A stretch of DNA of 64,000 nucleotides from Mycolicibacterium sediminis (GCF_010731735.1 NZ_AP022588.1:3720001-3784000), one strand, 5' to 3'. Positions 1 through 9,459 are shown, counted from the first letter of the stretch. Program-made: numbers and translations. The notes: generated by a model not told the origin, from the letters alone.

Positions 1-839
1 TGGTGGCCTTCCAGGCCGAGGTGACGGCCCTGCTGCAGCTCTACATCGTCGGGGTGTTCGTGTCGTTCACGTTCAGTCAGATCGGCATGGTGCGGCACTG
101 GACCCGGCTGCTGGCCGTCGAGACCGACGGCGAGGAACGCGGTCGCATGCAACGGTCCCGGGTGATCAACACCATCGGCTGCGTGTGCACCGGCACCGTC
201 CTGGTGATCGTCGTGGTCACCAAGTTCATGGCGGGGGCCTGGATCGCGATCCTGGTGATGGGCTTCTTCTTCGTGGTGATGCGGATGATCCACAAGCACT
301 ACGCCAGCGTCCGCACCGAACTGGCCGCGGCGGACGAGGAGGCGGGCGACGACGTCGTGCTGCCCAGCCGCAACCACGCCATCGTGCTGGTGTCCAACAC
401 GACGCTGCCCACCAAGCGTGCGCTCGCCTACGCCCGCGCGACCCGGCCCGACGAACTCGAGGCCATCCACGTCAGCATCGACGACGTCGAGGCGCGCGAA
501 CTCAAGACCCGGTGGGAGGCGTCCGACATCTCCCTGCCGCTCAAGATCGTGGCCTCGCCCTACCGGGACATCACCCGGCCGGTGCTGGACTACGTCAAGC
601 GGATCACCCGCGACGCGCCGCGCACCGTCGTCACGATCTTCATCCCCGAGTACGTCGTCGGGCACTGGTGGGAGCAGGCGCTGCACAACCAGAGCGCGCT
701 GCGCCTCAAGGGCCGCCTGCTGTTCGAACCGCAGGTCATGGTGACGTCGGTGCCCTATCAGCTGAACTCCTCGGAACGGCTCAAGGATCAGGAGCCGAAG
801 TCGGCGCCGGGCGACGCGCGCCGGGGGTTCCTGGAATGA
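1..839 (+). CDS. APC-family amino acid/cation permease, C-terminal part (left edge cut)
   Basis: The frame is open from the first base, so the start lies outside the window; about 278 C-terminal residues remain. The visible part has two hydrophobic segments (about residues 8-30 and 60-85) and then a soluble tail of roughly 170 residues, as in the long APC/Kup-like permeases of mycobacteria (M. tuberculosis Rv2690c). It should sit in the cytoplasmic membrane with the tail in the cytosol. The substrate cannot be told from this fragment. The stop overlaps the ATG of the next gene (ATGA), so the two are probably translated together; the same pair is adjacent in M. tuberculosis (Rv2690c-Rv2689c). 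The family call is fairly safe, the substrate unknown. Confidence 0.75.
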   Translation, partial: VAFQAEVTALLQLYIVGVFVSFTFSQIGMVRHWTRLLAVETDGEERGRMQRSRVINTIGCVCTGTVLVIVVVTKFMAGAWIAILVMGFFFVVMRMIHKHYASVRTELAAADEEAGDDVVLPSRNHAIVLVSNTTLPTKRALAYARATRPDELEAIHVSIDDVEARELKTRWEASDISLPLKIVASPYRDITRPVLDYVKRITRDAPRTVVTIFIPEYVVGHWWEQALHNQSALRLKGRLLFEPQVMVTSVPYQLNSSERLKDQEPKSAPGDARRGFLE

Positions 840-2032
840 GCGACGTGACGCTGGAGGTCACCGTCGGCGACGCCGCGAACGGCGGCAGCTGCATCGCCCG
901 CCACGACGGCCGGGTGATCTTCACGCGATACGCCCTGCCGGGGGAACGGGTCGTCGCCCGGGTGACCGACGAGCGCGCGAAGCTGTGGCACGCGTCGGCG
1001 ATCGAGATCCTCGACCCGTCGCCCGACCGGGTGGACTCGCTGTGCCCGATCGCCGGCGTGGACGGGTCGGGGTGCTGCGACCTCGCGTTCGCCGATCCCG
1101 CGGCGGCACGGCGGATCAAGGGCGACGTCGTGGCCAACCAGCTGGGCAGGCTCGGCGGGTTCGAGTGGTCGGGCCCGGCCGAGGCGGTCGACGACGACGG
1201 CGCCACCGGGTGGCGCACCCGGGTGCGGCTGGACACGACGTCCGGCGGCAGGGCCGGCTTCCACCGCTACCACAGCGCCGAGCTGGTCACCGACCTGCGA
1301 TGCGCGCAGCTACCCGACGGCATGCTGGACGGACTGGACGGCCCGCGGTGGCCCGCCGGGGCGGAACTGCACGTCGCCGTCGACGACGACGGCGTCCGCC
1401 ACGTCGTCCAGACCGGCCCGAAGGCCAAGCGCGACAAGCCCTCTCCGACGCAGGTCGTCGAGGGACGCTACGAGGCGGTGCAGCGGGTGGGGAACCGCGA
1501 GTGGCACGTTCCGGTCACCGCGTTCTGGCAGGCCCACCGCGGCGCGGCCACGCTGTACAGCGACCTGGTCGCGAGGTACGCCCGGCTCGAACCCGGCATG
1601 ACGGCGTGGGACCTGTACGGCGGCGCGGGTGTCTTCGCCGCGGTCATGGCCGACGCGGTGGGGGAGACGGGCAGCGTGCTCACCGTGGACACCTCACGCG
1701 GCTCGGCGCGCGCGGCGCGTGCCGCCTTGGCCGACGTCGGGTGGGTGCAGGTGGTCACCGAGTCGGTGCGTCGCGCGCTGTCCGCGCAACCCGACCGGGC
1801 GGACGTCGCCGTGCTCGATCCGCCGCGCACCGGCGCCGGGCGCGAGATCATCGAGCAGCTGGCGTCGGCCGGTGTGCCGCGCATCGTCCACATCGGTTGT
1901 GAGGCAGCGTCATTCGCACGGGACGTCGGCCTGTACCTGGCGAACGGCTACGAGGTCGAGGAGCTGCGCGTCTTCGACTCGTTCCCCCTGACCCACCACG
2001 TGGAGTGCGTCGCGGTGCTCAGTCGGGCGTGA
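836..2032 (+). CDS. TRAM-domain class I SAM-dependent RNA methyltransferase (Rv2689c-like)
   Basis: Predicted 398-residue TrmA/RlmD-type methyltransferase that would methylate a uridine in tRNA or rRNA. An N-terminal TRAM/OB region (about residues 1-60) is followed by a segment with cysteines (LCPIAG...GCCDLAF, about 65-85). The catalytic domain contains the SAM-binding DLYGGAGVF motif, the conserved LDPPRTGAG motif, and the C-terminal catalytic-type cysteine in HIGCEAASFARD. The ATG at 836 overlaps the permease stop and gives the usual family N terminus (MSDVTLEV). The 3' end overlaps the convergent nhaA gene by 14 bp. The exact RNA target cannot be read from the sequence. Confidence 0.88.
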   Translation: MSDVTLEVTVGDAANGGSCIARHDGRVIFTRYALPGERVVARVTDERAKLWHASAIEILDPSPDRVDSLCPIAGVDGSGCCDLAFADPAAARRIKGDVVANQLGRLGGFEWSGPAEAVDDDGATGWRTRVRLDTTSGGRAGFHRYHSAELVTDLRCAQLPDGMLDGLDGPRWPAGAELHVAVDDDGVRHVVQTGPKAKRDKPSPTQVVEGRYEAVQRVGNREWHVPVTAFWQAHRGAATLYSDLVARYARLEPGMTAWDLYGGAGVFAAVMADAVGETGSVLTVDTSRGSARAARAALADVGWVQVVTESVRRALSAQPDRADVAVLDPPRTGAGREIIEQLASAGVPRIVHIGCEAASFARDVGLYLANGYEVEELRVFDSFPLTHHVECVAVLSRA

Positions 2033-3365
2033 TGCCGTCGTCGCGGCGCTGGTAGACGTCGGGGATGCCGTCGAGGTCCGCGTCGCGCGTCTCCTCCTCG
2101 TGCACCGCGCGGTAGTGCCGATTGCGTAGCCGCAGCACGACCGCGGCGAGCAGCGCCGCGGTCAGTGAGCCCGCGAGCACGCCGATCTTCACGTGTTCGC
2201 CGCGGGCGGACTCCGGGCCGTACGCGAGTTCGCCGATCAGCAGCGAGACCGTGAACCCGATGCCCGCGAGCATCGCCATGCCGAACACGTCGATCCACTT
2301 CAGCGAGGCGTCCAACGACGCCCGGGTGACCGCCGAGAGGATGCGGGTGGTGCCGAAGATGCCGACGACCTTGCCCACCACCAACCCGAAGACGATGCCC
2401 AGCGCGACCGGATCGGCGAGGGCGGCGGTGAGGCCGCTCAGCCCGCCGATCGTCACGCCCGCGGCGAAGAACGCGAAGATCGGCACCGCCACGCCCGCCG
2501 ACAGCGGACGGATGCGGTGCTCGAAGTGCTCGGCCAGCCCGGGTCCGGCATCCGGCCCGCCGGCACCCTCGCTGCGCAGCACGGGCACCGCGAATCCGAG
2601 CAGCACCCCGGCCACCGTCGCGTGGATCCCCGACTCGTGCACCAGCGCCCACGTGGCCAGCGCCAGCGGCACGAGCAGCCACCAGGACCGGATCCGCCGC
2701 TGCACGCACAGGGTGAACAGTGCGAGTGGGACGAGGGCCAGGCCGAGGGCGCGCACGTCGATGTCGTCGGTGTAGAACACCGCGATCACCGTGATGGCCA
2801 GCAGGTCGTCGACCACGGCCAGCGTCAGCAGGAACGTGCGCAGCGCCGACGGCAGGTGGGTCGAGATGACCGCCAGGACGGCGACGGCGAACGCGATGTC
2901 GGTGGCGGTGGGGATCGCCCACCCTCGGACGGCGCCGTCTCCGGCGGGCGCGGTGAAGGCCACGAAGATCAGCGCGGGAGCCACCATGCCGCCCACGGCG
3001 GCGGCGACGGGCAGCGCGGCGCGTCGCGGATCGCGCAGGTCGCCCGCCACGAACTCGCGCTTGAGCTCCAGGCCGACCACGAAGAAGAAGATGGCGAGCA
3101 GTCCGTCGGCGGCCCAGGTACCGAGGTCGAGGTCCAGGTGCAGCCCAAGCGCGTCGGTGCCCACGTGCAGCTCGCGCAGCGCGTGGTAGGACTCCGACAA
3201 CGGTGAGTTGGCCCAGACCATCGCGATGACCGCACCGATGACGAGGAGCGTGCCGCCGACGGTCTCCTTGCGCAGGACGTCTGACACCCGGGACGTCTCG
3301 GCCCACGAACCGCGGCTGAGTAGCGCGGCAGTGAGGGGTCGGCGGGGCTTCGGCAAGAGGAGCAC
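2019..3365 (-). CDS. nhaA: Na+/H+ antiporter NhaA
   Basis: Membrane antiporter exchanging protons for Na+/Li+, used for pH and sodium homeostasis. About 12 hydrophobic helices are visible. Family landmarks are FFFVVGLELKRE in an early helix and the VVDDLLAI motif, whose paired aspartates correspond to the ion-binding Asp163/Asp164 of E. coli NhaA. The GTG at 3365 has a GAACGAG-like ribosome site just upstream and gives about 448 residues; the frame stays open to 3455, which adds 30 arginine- and proline-rich residues that look unlike the family, so the shorter start is preferred. The C-terminal 40 residues are polar. It is transcribed toward the methyltransferase gene and away from dxs. Confidence 0.9.
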   Translation of the reverse strand: MLLLPKPRRPLTAALLSRGSWAETSRVSDVLRKETVGGTLLVIGAVIAMVWANSPLSESYHALRELHVGTDALGLHLDLDLGTWAADGLLAIFFFVVGLELKREFVAGDLRDPRRAALPVAAAVGGMVAPALIFVAFTAPAGDGAVRGWAIPTATDIAFAVAVLAVISTHLPSALRTFLLTLAVVDDLLAITVIAVFYTDDIDVRALGLALVPLALFTLCVQRRIRSWWLLVPLALATWALVHESGIHATVAGVLLGFAVPVLRSEGAGGPDAGPGLAEHFEHRIRPLSAGVAVPIFAFFAAGVTIGGLSGLTAALADPVALGIVFGLVVGKVVGIFGTTRILSAVTRASLDASLKWIDVFGMAMLAGIGFTVSLLIGELAYGPESARGEHVKIGVLAGSLTAALLAAVVLRLRNRHYRAVHEEETRDADLDGIPDVYQRRDDGITPD

Positions 3366-3564
3366 CTCGTTCGGTAGCGGTCGCGGGCAGGGGGAACCAA
3401 CTCGCCGACCAGACTTCCCGGCACACCTGAGACGGAAGTCTAACGTCGCGGTCATCGGGGCGATCCGGCCGGGGTGCCCCTGACGTGCATCGATGCGCTC
3501 GCGCGAGGTTCAAACTGTGGCGGAGGTCAACGCGGCACACGGGGCCGTCATCAGGCATGGTGCG

Positions 3565-3576
3565 TAAACTGGCCTG
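3565..3576 (+). promoter_or_regulatory. Predicted -10 element of dxs, leaderless arrangement
   Basis: TAAACT (3565-3570) matches the mycobacterial -10 pattern TANNNT, and exactly six bases (GGCCTG) separate it from the dxs ATG. No Shine-Dalgarno-like sequence precedes the ATG. This geometry fits a transcript starting at the A of the start codon. No good -35 is visible. Confidence 0.45.
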
Positions 3577-5493
3577 ATGTTGGAAACGGTCCGCGGCCCC
3601 GCCGATCTGCAACACCTGTCGCAGGCACAGCTGGACGACCTCGCCGTGGAGATCCGGGAATTCCTGATCCACAAGGTCGCTGCGACCGGCGGACATCTCG
3701 GCCCCAATCTCGGCGTGGTCGAACTGACGCTGGCCCTGCACCGCGTGTTCGACTCCCCGCACGACCCGATCATCTTCGACACCGGCCACCAGTCCTACGT
3801 CCACAAGATGCTCACCGGACGCTGCGGCGACTTCGACGACCTCCGCAAGAAGGACGGTCTGTCGGGCTATCCGTCGCGCGCCGAGAGCGAGCACGACTGG
3901 GTGGAGTCCAGCCACGCCAGCACCGCGCTGTCCTACGCGGACGGGCTGGCCAAGGCCTTCGAAATGAGCGGGCACCGCAACCGGCACGTCGTGGCCGTCG
4001 TCGGCGACGGTGCACTCACCGGTGGCATGTGCTGGGAGGCGCTGAACAACATCGCGGGGTCCAAGCGGCCCGTCGTGATCGTCGTCAACGACAACGGCCG
4101 CAGCTACGCGCCCACCATCGGCGGCTTCGCCGACCACCTCGCGGGCCTGCGCCTGCAGCCCGGCTACGAGAAGCTGCTGGAGAAGGGCCGCGACACCATG
4201 CGCGGCGTCCCGATCATCGGTGAGATCTGCTACCAGGGCATGCACAGCGTCAAGGCCGGCATCAAGGACGCGCTGTCCCCGCAGGTGATGTTCACCGACC
4301 TCGGCCTCAAGTACGTCGGCCCCATCGACGGCCACGACGAGCGGGCCGTGGAGGCAGCGCTGCGCCACGCGCGCGGGTTCAACGCGCCGGTGATCGTCCA
4401 CGTCGTCACCCGCAAGGGCAAGGGCTTCGCACCCGCCGAGGCCGACGAGGCCGAGCAGATGCACGCCACGGGCATCATCGATCCGACCACCGGGCTGGCG
4501 ACGTCGGTCGCCGCACCCACCTGGACGTCGGTCTTCTCCGACGAGCTGATCAAGCGGGCCGCCAAGCGCCGCGACGTCGTCGCCATCACGGCCGCCATGC
4601 CTGGGCCCACCGGTCTCAGTCCGTTCCGGGAGCGCTTCCCGGACCGCTTCTTCGACGTCGGCATCGCCGAGCAGCACGCTGTCACCTCCGCCGCCGGGCT
4701 CGCGATGGGCGGCATGCACCCGGTGGTCGCCATCTACTCGACGTTCCTCAACAGGGCCTTCGATCAGGTGATGATGGACGTTGCGCTGCACCGACTTCCG
4801 GTGACCCTGGTGCTCGACCGTGCCGGCGTGACCGGTCCCGACGGCGCGAGTCACAACGGCATCTGGGACATGTCGCTGCTCGGCATCGTGCCCGGCATGC
4901 GCGTCGCCGCACCACGCGACGCCGCCCGACTGCGGGAGGAACTCGTCGAAGCGCTCGACGTCAAGGACGGTCCCACCGCGGTGCGCTACCCGAAGGCCGC
5001 CGTGGGCGACGACATCCCGGCGGTCGAGAGGCGTTCGGGCGTCGACGTATTGGCCGAGCCGGCCGACGGACTGTCGAGCGACGTGCTGCTGGTCGCCGTG
5101 GGATCGTTCGCGTCGATGGGACTCTCCGTCGCCGAACGGCTGCGCAAGCAGGGCATCGGCGTGACCGTGGTCGATCCCCGGTGGGTGCTGCCGGTCTCCG
5201 GCGTCGTCGTCGAGATGGCGGTCTCGCACAAGCTGGTCGTCACGCTCGAGGACAACGGCGTGCACGGCGGCATCGGCTCGGCGGTGTCGTCGGCGCTGCG
5301 CAGCGCCGAGGTCGACGTGCCGTGCCGGGACGTCGCGATGCCGCAGGAGTTCCAGGACCACGCCTCGCGCAACGAGGTGCTGACGTCGGTCGGTCTCACC
5401 GACCAGCACGTCGCGCGCCAGGTCACCGGCTGGGTGGCCGCGCTGGCCAGCCAGGTAGGCGAGGCCGAGGTCAGCGGACGCGTCGACCAGTAG
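3577..5493 (+). CDS. dxs: 1-deoxy-D-xylulose-5-phosphate synthase
   Basis: Condenses pyruvate and glyceraldehyde-3-phosphate in a thiamine-diphosphate reaction, the first step of the MEP isoprenoid pathway (feeding menaquinone, decaprenyl phosphate and carotenoids). The 638 residues match the family length. Visible landmarks: GGHLGPNLG with the catalytic-type histidine, the thiamine motif starting GDGALTGGM and ending near VVNDNG, and the central transketolase glutamate in IAEQHAVTSAAG. The C-terminal transketolase domain is complete. It corresponds to M. tuberculosis dxs1 (Rv2682c) and sits in the same neighbourhood beside rnd, DUF3000 and hemE. It is the only gene of the pathway in the window. 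Confidence 0.97.
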   Translation: MLETVRGPADLQHLSQAQLDDLAVEIREFLIHKVAATGGHLGPNLGVVELTLALHRVFDSPHDPIIFDTGHQSYVHKMLTGRCGDFDDLRKKDGLSGYPSRAESEHDWVESSHASTALSYADGLAKAFEMSGHRNRHVVAVVGDGALTGGMCWEALNNIAGSKRPVVIVVNDNGRSYAPTIGGFADHLAGLRLQPGYEKLLEKGRDTMRGVPIIGEICYQGMHSVKAGIKDALSPQVMFTDLGLKYVGPIDGHDERAVEAALRHARGFNAPVIVHVVTRKGKGFAPAEADEAEQMHATGIIDPTTGLATSVAAPTWTSVFSDELIKRAAKRRDVVAITAAMPGPTGLSPFRERFPDRFFDVGIAEQHAVTSAAGLAMGGMHPVVAIYSTFLNRAFDQVMMDVALHRLPVTLVLDRAGVTGPDGASHNGIWDMSLLGIVPGMRVAAPRDAARLREELVEALDVKDGPTAVRYPKAAVGDDIPAVERRSGVDVLAEPADGLSSDVLLVAVGSFASMGLSVAERLRKQGIGVTVVDPRWVLPVSGVVVEMAVSHKLVVTLEDNGVHGGIGSAVSSALRSAEVDVPCRDVAMPQEFQDHASRNEVLTSVGLTDQHVARQVTGWVAALASQVGEAEVSGRVDQ

Positions 5494-5516
5494 CCCGTCC
5501 GGCATAGGCTGCGACC

Positions 5517-6431
5517 ATGGACGCCGAACTCGAACGCTGGAAGTCCGCGGGCCGGTACTTCGACTACCTCGGGTTCGAGGTCTTCTACCGCGTCGCCGGC
5601 AGGCCGGTCGGTGAGGCGCCGGTGCTGCTGCTGATCCACGGCTACCCGTTCAACTCGTTCGACTGGGCGTCCATCTGGGACGTGCTCCTCGAGAGGTTCA
5701 CCGTCATCGCGCCCGACATGCTGGGCATGGGCTTCTCGGCCAAGCCGTCGACGTATCAGTACTCGGTGCACGACCACGCCGACGTGCACGAGGCGCTGCT
5801 GGCCCACCTCGACGTGTCCGCCTGCCACGTGCTGGCCCACGACCTCGGCGACTCGGTGGGCCAGGAACTATTGGCACGCCACGAGTTCGGCGACTGGTCG
5901 TACCGTCCCCTGGAGTTCGCGTCGATCACGTGGCTCAACGGCGGCATGTTCAACGAGGCCTACACCCCGCGTCTGGTGCAGAAGGTGCTCTCCCGCACGC
6001 CGCTGGGCGACGTGTTCGCCCGCGTGCAGGGTGGCTCGGTGTTCCGCCGGGTCATGGACCGCACCCTCGACGAACTGTTCGGCGTCGACACCAGGCCCTC
6101 GCCGCGGTTGCTCGAGCAGTTCCACCAGATCATGGACTACAACGACGGGGCAGCGGTCACCCACGTGGTCGGCCGGTTCGTCACCGACCGCTACGCCCAC
6201 CGCAACCGCTGGGTGCGCGCGATGCGCGAGACCGACGTGCCGATGCGGCTGATCGACGGACCCGCCGACCCGAACTCCGGGGCGCACATGGCCCGCCGCT
6301 ACGCCGAGGTGATCCCCGACGCCGACGTGGTGATGCTGGCCGACGGCATCGGGCACTGGCCGCAGATCGAGGCGCCCGAGGCGGTGCTCGAGCACTTCCT
6401 CGCCCACGTGGACCGCGTCCTCGCCGGCTGA
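5517..6431 (+). CDS. Alpha/beta hydrolase, haloalkane dehalogenase/epoxide hydrolase-like
   Basis: Soluble 304-residue alpha/beta hydrolase. The oxyanion region is LLIHGYPFNSFDW. The nucleophile elbow reads LAHDLGDSVGQ, with aspartate where lipases have serine, as in haloalkane dehalogenases and epoxide hydrolases. LIDGPADPNSG and GIGHWPQIEAPE supply the likely acid and histidine. A cap region lies between about residues 130 and 220. It starts 23 bp after dxs on the same strand and may share its transcript; its 3' end abuts the convergent rnd gene with no gap. The natural substrate is unknown, and dehalogenase activity is not established because the halide-binding tryptophans cannot be assigned confidently. 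Confidence 0.8.
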   Translation: MDAELERWKSAGRYFDYLGFEVFYRVAGRPVGEAPVLLLIHGYPFNSFDWASIWDVLLERFTVIAPDMLGMGFSAKPSTYQYSVHDHADVHEALLAHLDVSACHVLAHDLGDSVGQELLARHEFGDWSYRPLEFASITWLNGGMFNEAYTPRLVQKVLSRTPLGDVFARVQGGSVFRRVMDRTLDELFGVDTRPSPRLLEQFHQIMDYNDGAAVTHVVGRFVTDRYAHRNRWVRAMRETDVPMRLIDGPADPNSGAHMARRYAEVIPDADVVMLADGIGHWPQIEAPEAVLEHFLAHVDRVLAG

Positions 6432-7745
6432 CTACCCGTCGGCGGGATCCTCGACGGCAGCGTCGGTGGCCGGGATGTCGGCGGTCGCCGTCAGCGCCGC
6501 CACGAGCACGGGACCGGTCAGCTCCCGCTGCCACGGGCGGGCGTGGGAGGCGATGAGGAAGTCGTCGACCGTCGTGGCGACGTCGGGCACCGGCTGCCAG
6601 TCCCAGCACAGCCTGCGGACGGTGTCGGGGGTCAACAGGTTCTCCGGCGGCACCGAGACCCGTTGCGACAGTTCGGTCAGGCCCGCCCGGGCGGCCTCCA
6701 GACGCGCTGCGGCCTCGGGCTTGCGGCGCGACCACCTGGCCGCCGGCGGCGGACCGTTCTGCGGTTCGGACGACGTCGGCAGGTCCTCGGAGGCTCGGGC
6801 CCGGGCGAGCGCGTCGAGCCACACCTGCGCGGTGCGACGCTGCCTGCCGCCGCCGAAGATCGGCAGCGCGGTCAACTTCGCCACGGTGTCGGGGTCCTCG
6901 GTGGCGGCGTTGACGATCGCCGAGTCGGGCAGGATGCGGCCGGGGGCGATGTCGCGGCGCTGCGCGATGCCGTCCCGGGTGCTCCACAGTTCGCGCACGG
7001 CGGCCAGCGCCCGCGGGTTGCGCACCTTGTGGATGCCCGACGTCTTGCGCCAGCGGTCGCGTCGCGTCGGTGTCGGGGCCAGCGTGCGCAGGTACTCGAA
7101 TTCCTGTGCGGCCCAGTCGGTCTTGCCCTGCTCCTCGAGGACGGCGGCGACGGCGTCGCGAAGCTCCAGGAGCACCTCGACGTCGAGGGCGGCGTAGTTC
7201 AGCCACTCCGCCGGGAGCGGACGCTTCGACCAGTCCGCCGCACCGTGACCCTTCACCAGGTGCAGGCCGAGCAGGCGCTCCACCATCGCCGCGAGGTTCA
7301 CCCGGTCGAAACCGGCCAGCCTGCCCGCGAGTTCGGTGTCGTAGAGGCGCGGCGGGGTCATGCCGATCTCGGCGAGGCACGGCAGATCCTGATCCGCGGC
7401 GTGCAGCACCCATTCGTCGTCGCCGAGCACGCGGGCGACGGGCGCCATGACCGCCAGGGCGTCGCCGCCGTGGTTAACGGGGTCGATCAGGACGCTGCCC
7501 GCGCCGGCGCGGCGGATCTGCACCAGGTAGGCGCGGTTCGAATACCGGAAGCCCGAGGCCCTTTCGGCGTCGATCGCGAACGGGCCGTGACCCGAGGCGA
7601 GGAACTCGGCGGCACGGGCGATGTCACTGGGGTAGATCGCCAGGGGTGGGACGCCGTCGGCGGGCGCCAGCAGGGGAGTGGCCTGGGGTTCAGGTTCGGC
7701 GTCTGCTGGGCCGTCTTCGGCCTCCGGTGACGGTGCGTCCGTCAT
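6432..7745 (-). CDS. rnd: Ribonuclease D-like 3'-5' exoribonuclease with HRDC domain
   Basis: Predicted 437-residue DEDD-family exonuclease acting on RNA 3' ends (tRNA or other stable RNA). The exonuclease motifs are DAERASGFRYSNRAYL (Exo I, D-x-E), the region PCLAEIGM...LYDTELAGRL (Exo II), and YAALDVEVLLEL (Exo III with the Y...D pair). An HRDC-type region follows (about residues 230-310). The N terminus has an acidic, proline-rich extension of about 35 residues. The start codon lies one base after the stop of the DUF3000 gene, so the two form an operon, as in M. tuberculosis (Rv2680-Rv2681). Confidence 0.9.
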   Translation of the reverse strand: MTDAPSPEAEDGPADAEPEPQATPLLAPADGVPPLAIYPSDIARAAEFLASGHGPFAIDAERASGFRYSNRAYLVQIRRAGAGSVLIDPVNHGGDALAVMAPVARVLGDDEWVLHAADQDLPCLAEIGMTPPRLYDTELAGRLAGFDRVNLAAMVERLLGLHLVKGHGAADWSKRPLPAEWLNYAALDVEVLLELRDAVAAVLEEQGKTDWAAQEFEYLRTLAPTPTRRDRWRKTSGIHKVRNPRALAAVRELWSTRDGIAQRRDIAPGRILPDSAIVNAATEDPDTVAKLTALPIFGGGRQRRTAQVWLDALARARASEDLPTSSEPQNGPPPAARWSRRKPEAAARLEAARAGLTELSQRVSVPPENLLTPDTVRRLCWDWQPVPDVATTVDDFLIASHARPWQRELTGPVLVAALTATADIPATDAAVEDPADG

Positions 7746-7746
7746 C

Positions 7747-8331
7747 TCAGGCGCGGGTGCGAGAGTTCAGGTCCGTGACCCCCGCCGGGGGCAGGCCCGC
7801 AGCGTGCTCGAGCACCTCGCAGAAGGCCAGCACGTGCGGCCCGAGGATCAGGTCGGTCGCCGTCCACGACGCGCGCAGTTCGAGTTGGTGGGCGCGCGGC
7901 GGGCCGGAGATGTCGCCGTAGCGCACCGACGTCGTCGCCGTCACGGTGCCACCGAGTGCGGTGACGGCGTGGGCGTTGGTCTCGAGCGCGTCGGCCAGCC
8001 AGCTCCACGCGACCTCGGGCAGCAGCGGGTCGACGGCCTCCATCGAGTCGAGGTCGGCCTGGATGTAGGCCACCAGCCGCATGGTGCCGTCCCACGCCTC
8101 GGCGCCCTCGGGATCGTGCAGCAGGATCAGCCGGCCGAAGGCCTCGCCGCCCAGGGAGTCCTCGGACACGACGGCGGTCTCGGGGTGGCGCACCTCGGCG
8201 CCCAGGGCGTAGCTGAAGGGTGCGAGACGTTGCGGCGGGCGGATGGGCCCGAGTTCGATCTCCGGCCGCACGGTCGCGGTGTTCATCGCCGCAACCGCTT
8301 CGCGGAAGGGAGCCGGTTCGGCGGAGGTCAC
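7747..8331 (-). CDS. DUF3000 family protein (Rv2680-like)
   Basis: A conserved actinobacterial protein of about 194 residues with no established function. Typical family stretches are visible: PPQRLAPFSYALGAEV near the N terminus, GRLILLHDPEG in the middle and LLPEVAWSWLADALE. There is no signal peptide or membrane segment. The frame is open far upstream inside antisense hemE; the GTG at 8331 (VTSAEPAPFREA) was chosen because the family begins this way, while an ATG at 8286 would cut off the conserved first helix. It is the first gene of an operon with rnd and is divergent from hemE, with a 78-bp shared upstream region. The RNA-processing neighbour suggests, but does not prove, a related role. 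Confidence 0.8.
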   Translation of the reverse strand: MTSAEPAPFREAVAAMNTATVRPEIELGPIRPPQRLAPFSYALGAEVRHPETAVVSEDSLGGEAFGRLILLHDPEGAEAWDGTMRLVAYIQADLDSMEAVDPLLPEVAWSWLADALETNAHAVTALGGTVTATTSVRYGDISGPPRAHQLELRASWTATDLILGPHVLAFCEVLEHAAGLPPAGVTDLNSRTRA

Positions 8332-8409
8332 GGCAATTGACGCTAGCCGATCTCCCCTGGTGGCGGCGCAGGCGCGCCGTAGCGCCGCGGCATGGCAGCA
8401 TGGATGGCG

Positions 8410-9459
8410 ATGAATACCCGCCGTGACCTGCCCGACTCCCCGTATCTGGCTGCGGCCGGCGGCCGCAAGCCCACCCGAGTGCCGGTGTGGTTCATGCGGC
8501 AGGCCGGGCGTTCGCTGCCGGAGTACCGGGCCCTGCGCGCCAAGAACACCATGATGCAGGCCTGCTTCGACGCCGATCTGATCTGCGAGATCACCCTGCA
8601 GCCGGTGCGCAGGCACGGCGTCGACGCCGCGATCCTGTTCTCCGACATCGTCGTACCGCTGCGCGCCGCCGGGATCGACCTCGACATCGTGCCCGACGTG
8701 GGGCCGGTGATCGCACACCCCATCCGCACGGCCGCCGACGTCGCCGCGGTCCGCCCGCTGGATCCGGCGACCGTCGCGCCCGTCGCCGACGCCATCGGCA
8801 TGCTCACCGGCGAACTCGGTGACGTGCCGCTGATCGGGTTCGCGGGCGCGCCGTTCACGCTGGCCTCCTACCTGGTCGAGGGCGGTCCGAGCCGCAACCA
8901 CGAGCACACCAAGGCCATGATGCTCGGTGAGCCGCAGACCTGGCACGCGCTGATGACTGCGCTCACCGACGTGACGATCGGCTTCCTGCGGGCCCAGCTC
9001 GACGCGGGCGTCGACGCCATCCAGCTGTTCGACTCCTGGGCGGGGACGCTGTCGCTCGCCGACTACCGCAGCTTCGTGCTGCCGCACAGCACGCGGGTGT
9101 TCGACGCGCTCGCGGGTTATGGCGTCCCGATGACGCACTTCGGCGTCGGCACCGCGGAACTGCTCGGCGCGATGGGGGAGGCGGGCGCCTCCGTCGTCGG
9201 CGTCGACTGGCGCACCGCCCTGGTTGACGCCGTCCCGCGGGTGGGTCCCGGCAAGGCGCTGCAGGGCAACCTCGATCCGGTGGTTCTGCTCGCGGGCTGG
9301 CCCGCGGTCGAACGGGCGGTGCGGGCCGTCGTCGAGGACGGCAGGCGGGCCGTCGACGCCGGGGCCACCGGCCACGTGTTCAACCTGGGGCACGGCGTGC
9401 TGCCCGCCACCGATCCCGGCATCGTCACCGATGCAGTCGCGCTGGTGCACTCGTCGTGA
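8410..9459 (+). CDS. hemE: Uroporphyrinogen III decarboxylase
   Basis: Decarboxylates the four acetate side chains of uroporphyrinogen III to give coproporphyrinogen III. The hallmark FMRQAGRSLPEYRALR lies at the N terminus, and FDSWAG and the TGHVFNLGHG end motif are present; the 349-residue length is normal. Three in-frame ATGs occur (8392, 8404, 8410); the third gives MNTRRDLPDSPYLAA, which matches the known mycobacterial N terminus. The stop overlaps the GTG of cgoX by four bases (GTGA), so the genes are translationally coupled. This is the first of three consecutive haem genes in the order hemE-cgoX-chdC. Confidence 0.96.
   Translation: MNTRRDLPDSPYLAAAGGRKPTRVPVWFMRQAGRSLPEYRALRAKNTMMQACFDADLICEITLQPVRRHGVDAAILFSDIVVPLRAAGIDLDIVPDVGPVIAHPIRTAADVAAVRPLDPATVAPVADAIGMLTGELGDVPLIGFAGAPFTLASYLVEGGPSRNHEHTKAMMLGEPQTWHALMTALTDVTIGFLRAQLDAGVDAIQLFDSWAGTLSLADYRSFVLPHSTRVFDALAGYGVPMTHFGVGTAELLGAMGEAGASVVGVDWRTALVDAVPRVGPGKALQGNLDPVVLLAGWPAVERAVRAVVEDGRRAVDAGATGHVFNLGHGVLPATDPGIVTDAVALVHSS

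Noticed and set aside
1948..5505. 1185-codon minus-strand open frame across nhaA and dxs
   Set aside because: It is a frame antisense to or out of register with well-conserved nhaA and dxs; its translation is Arg/His/Asp-rich low-complexity sequence typical of high-GC shadows.
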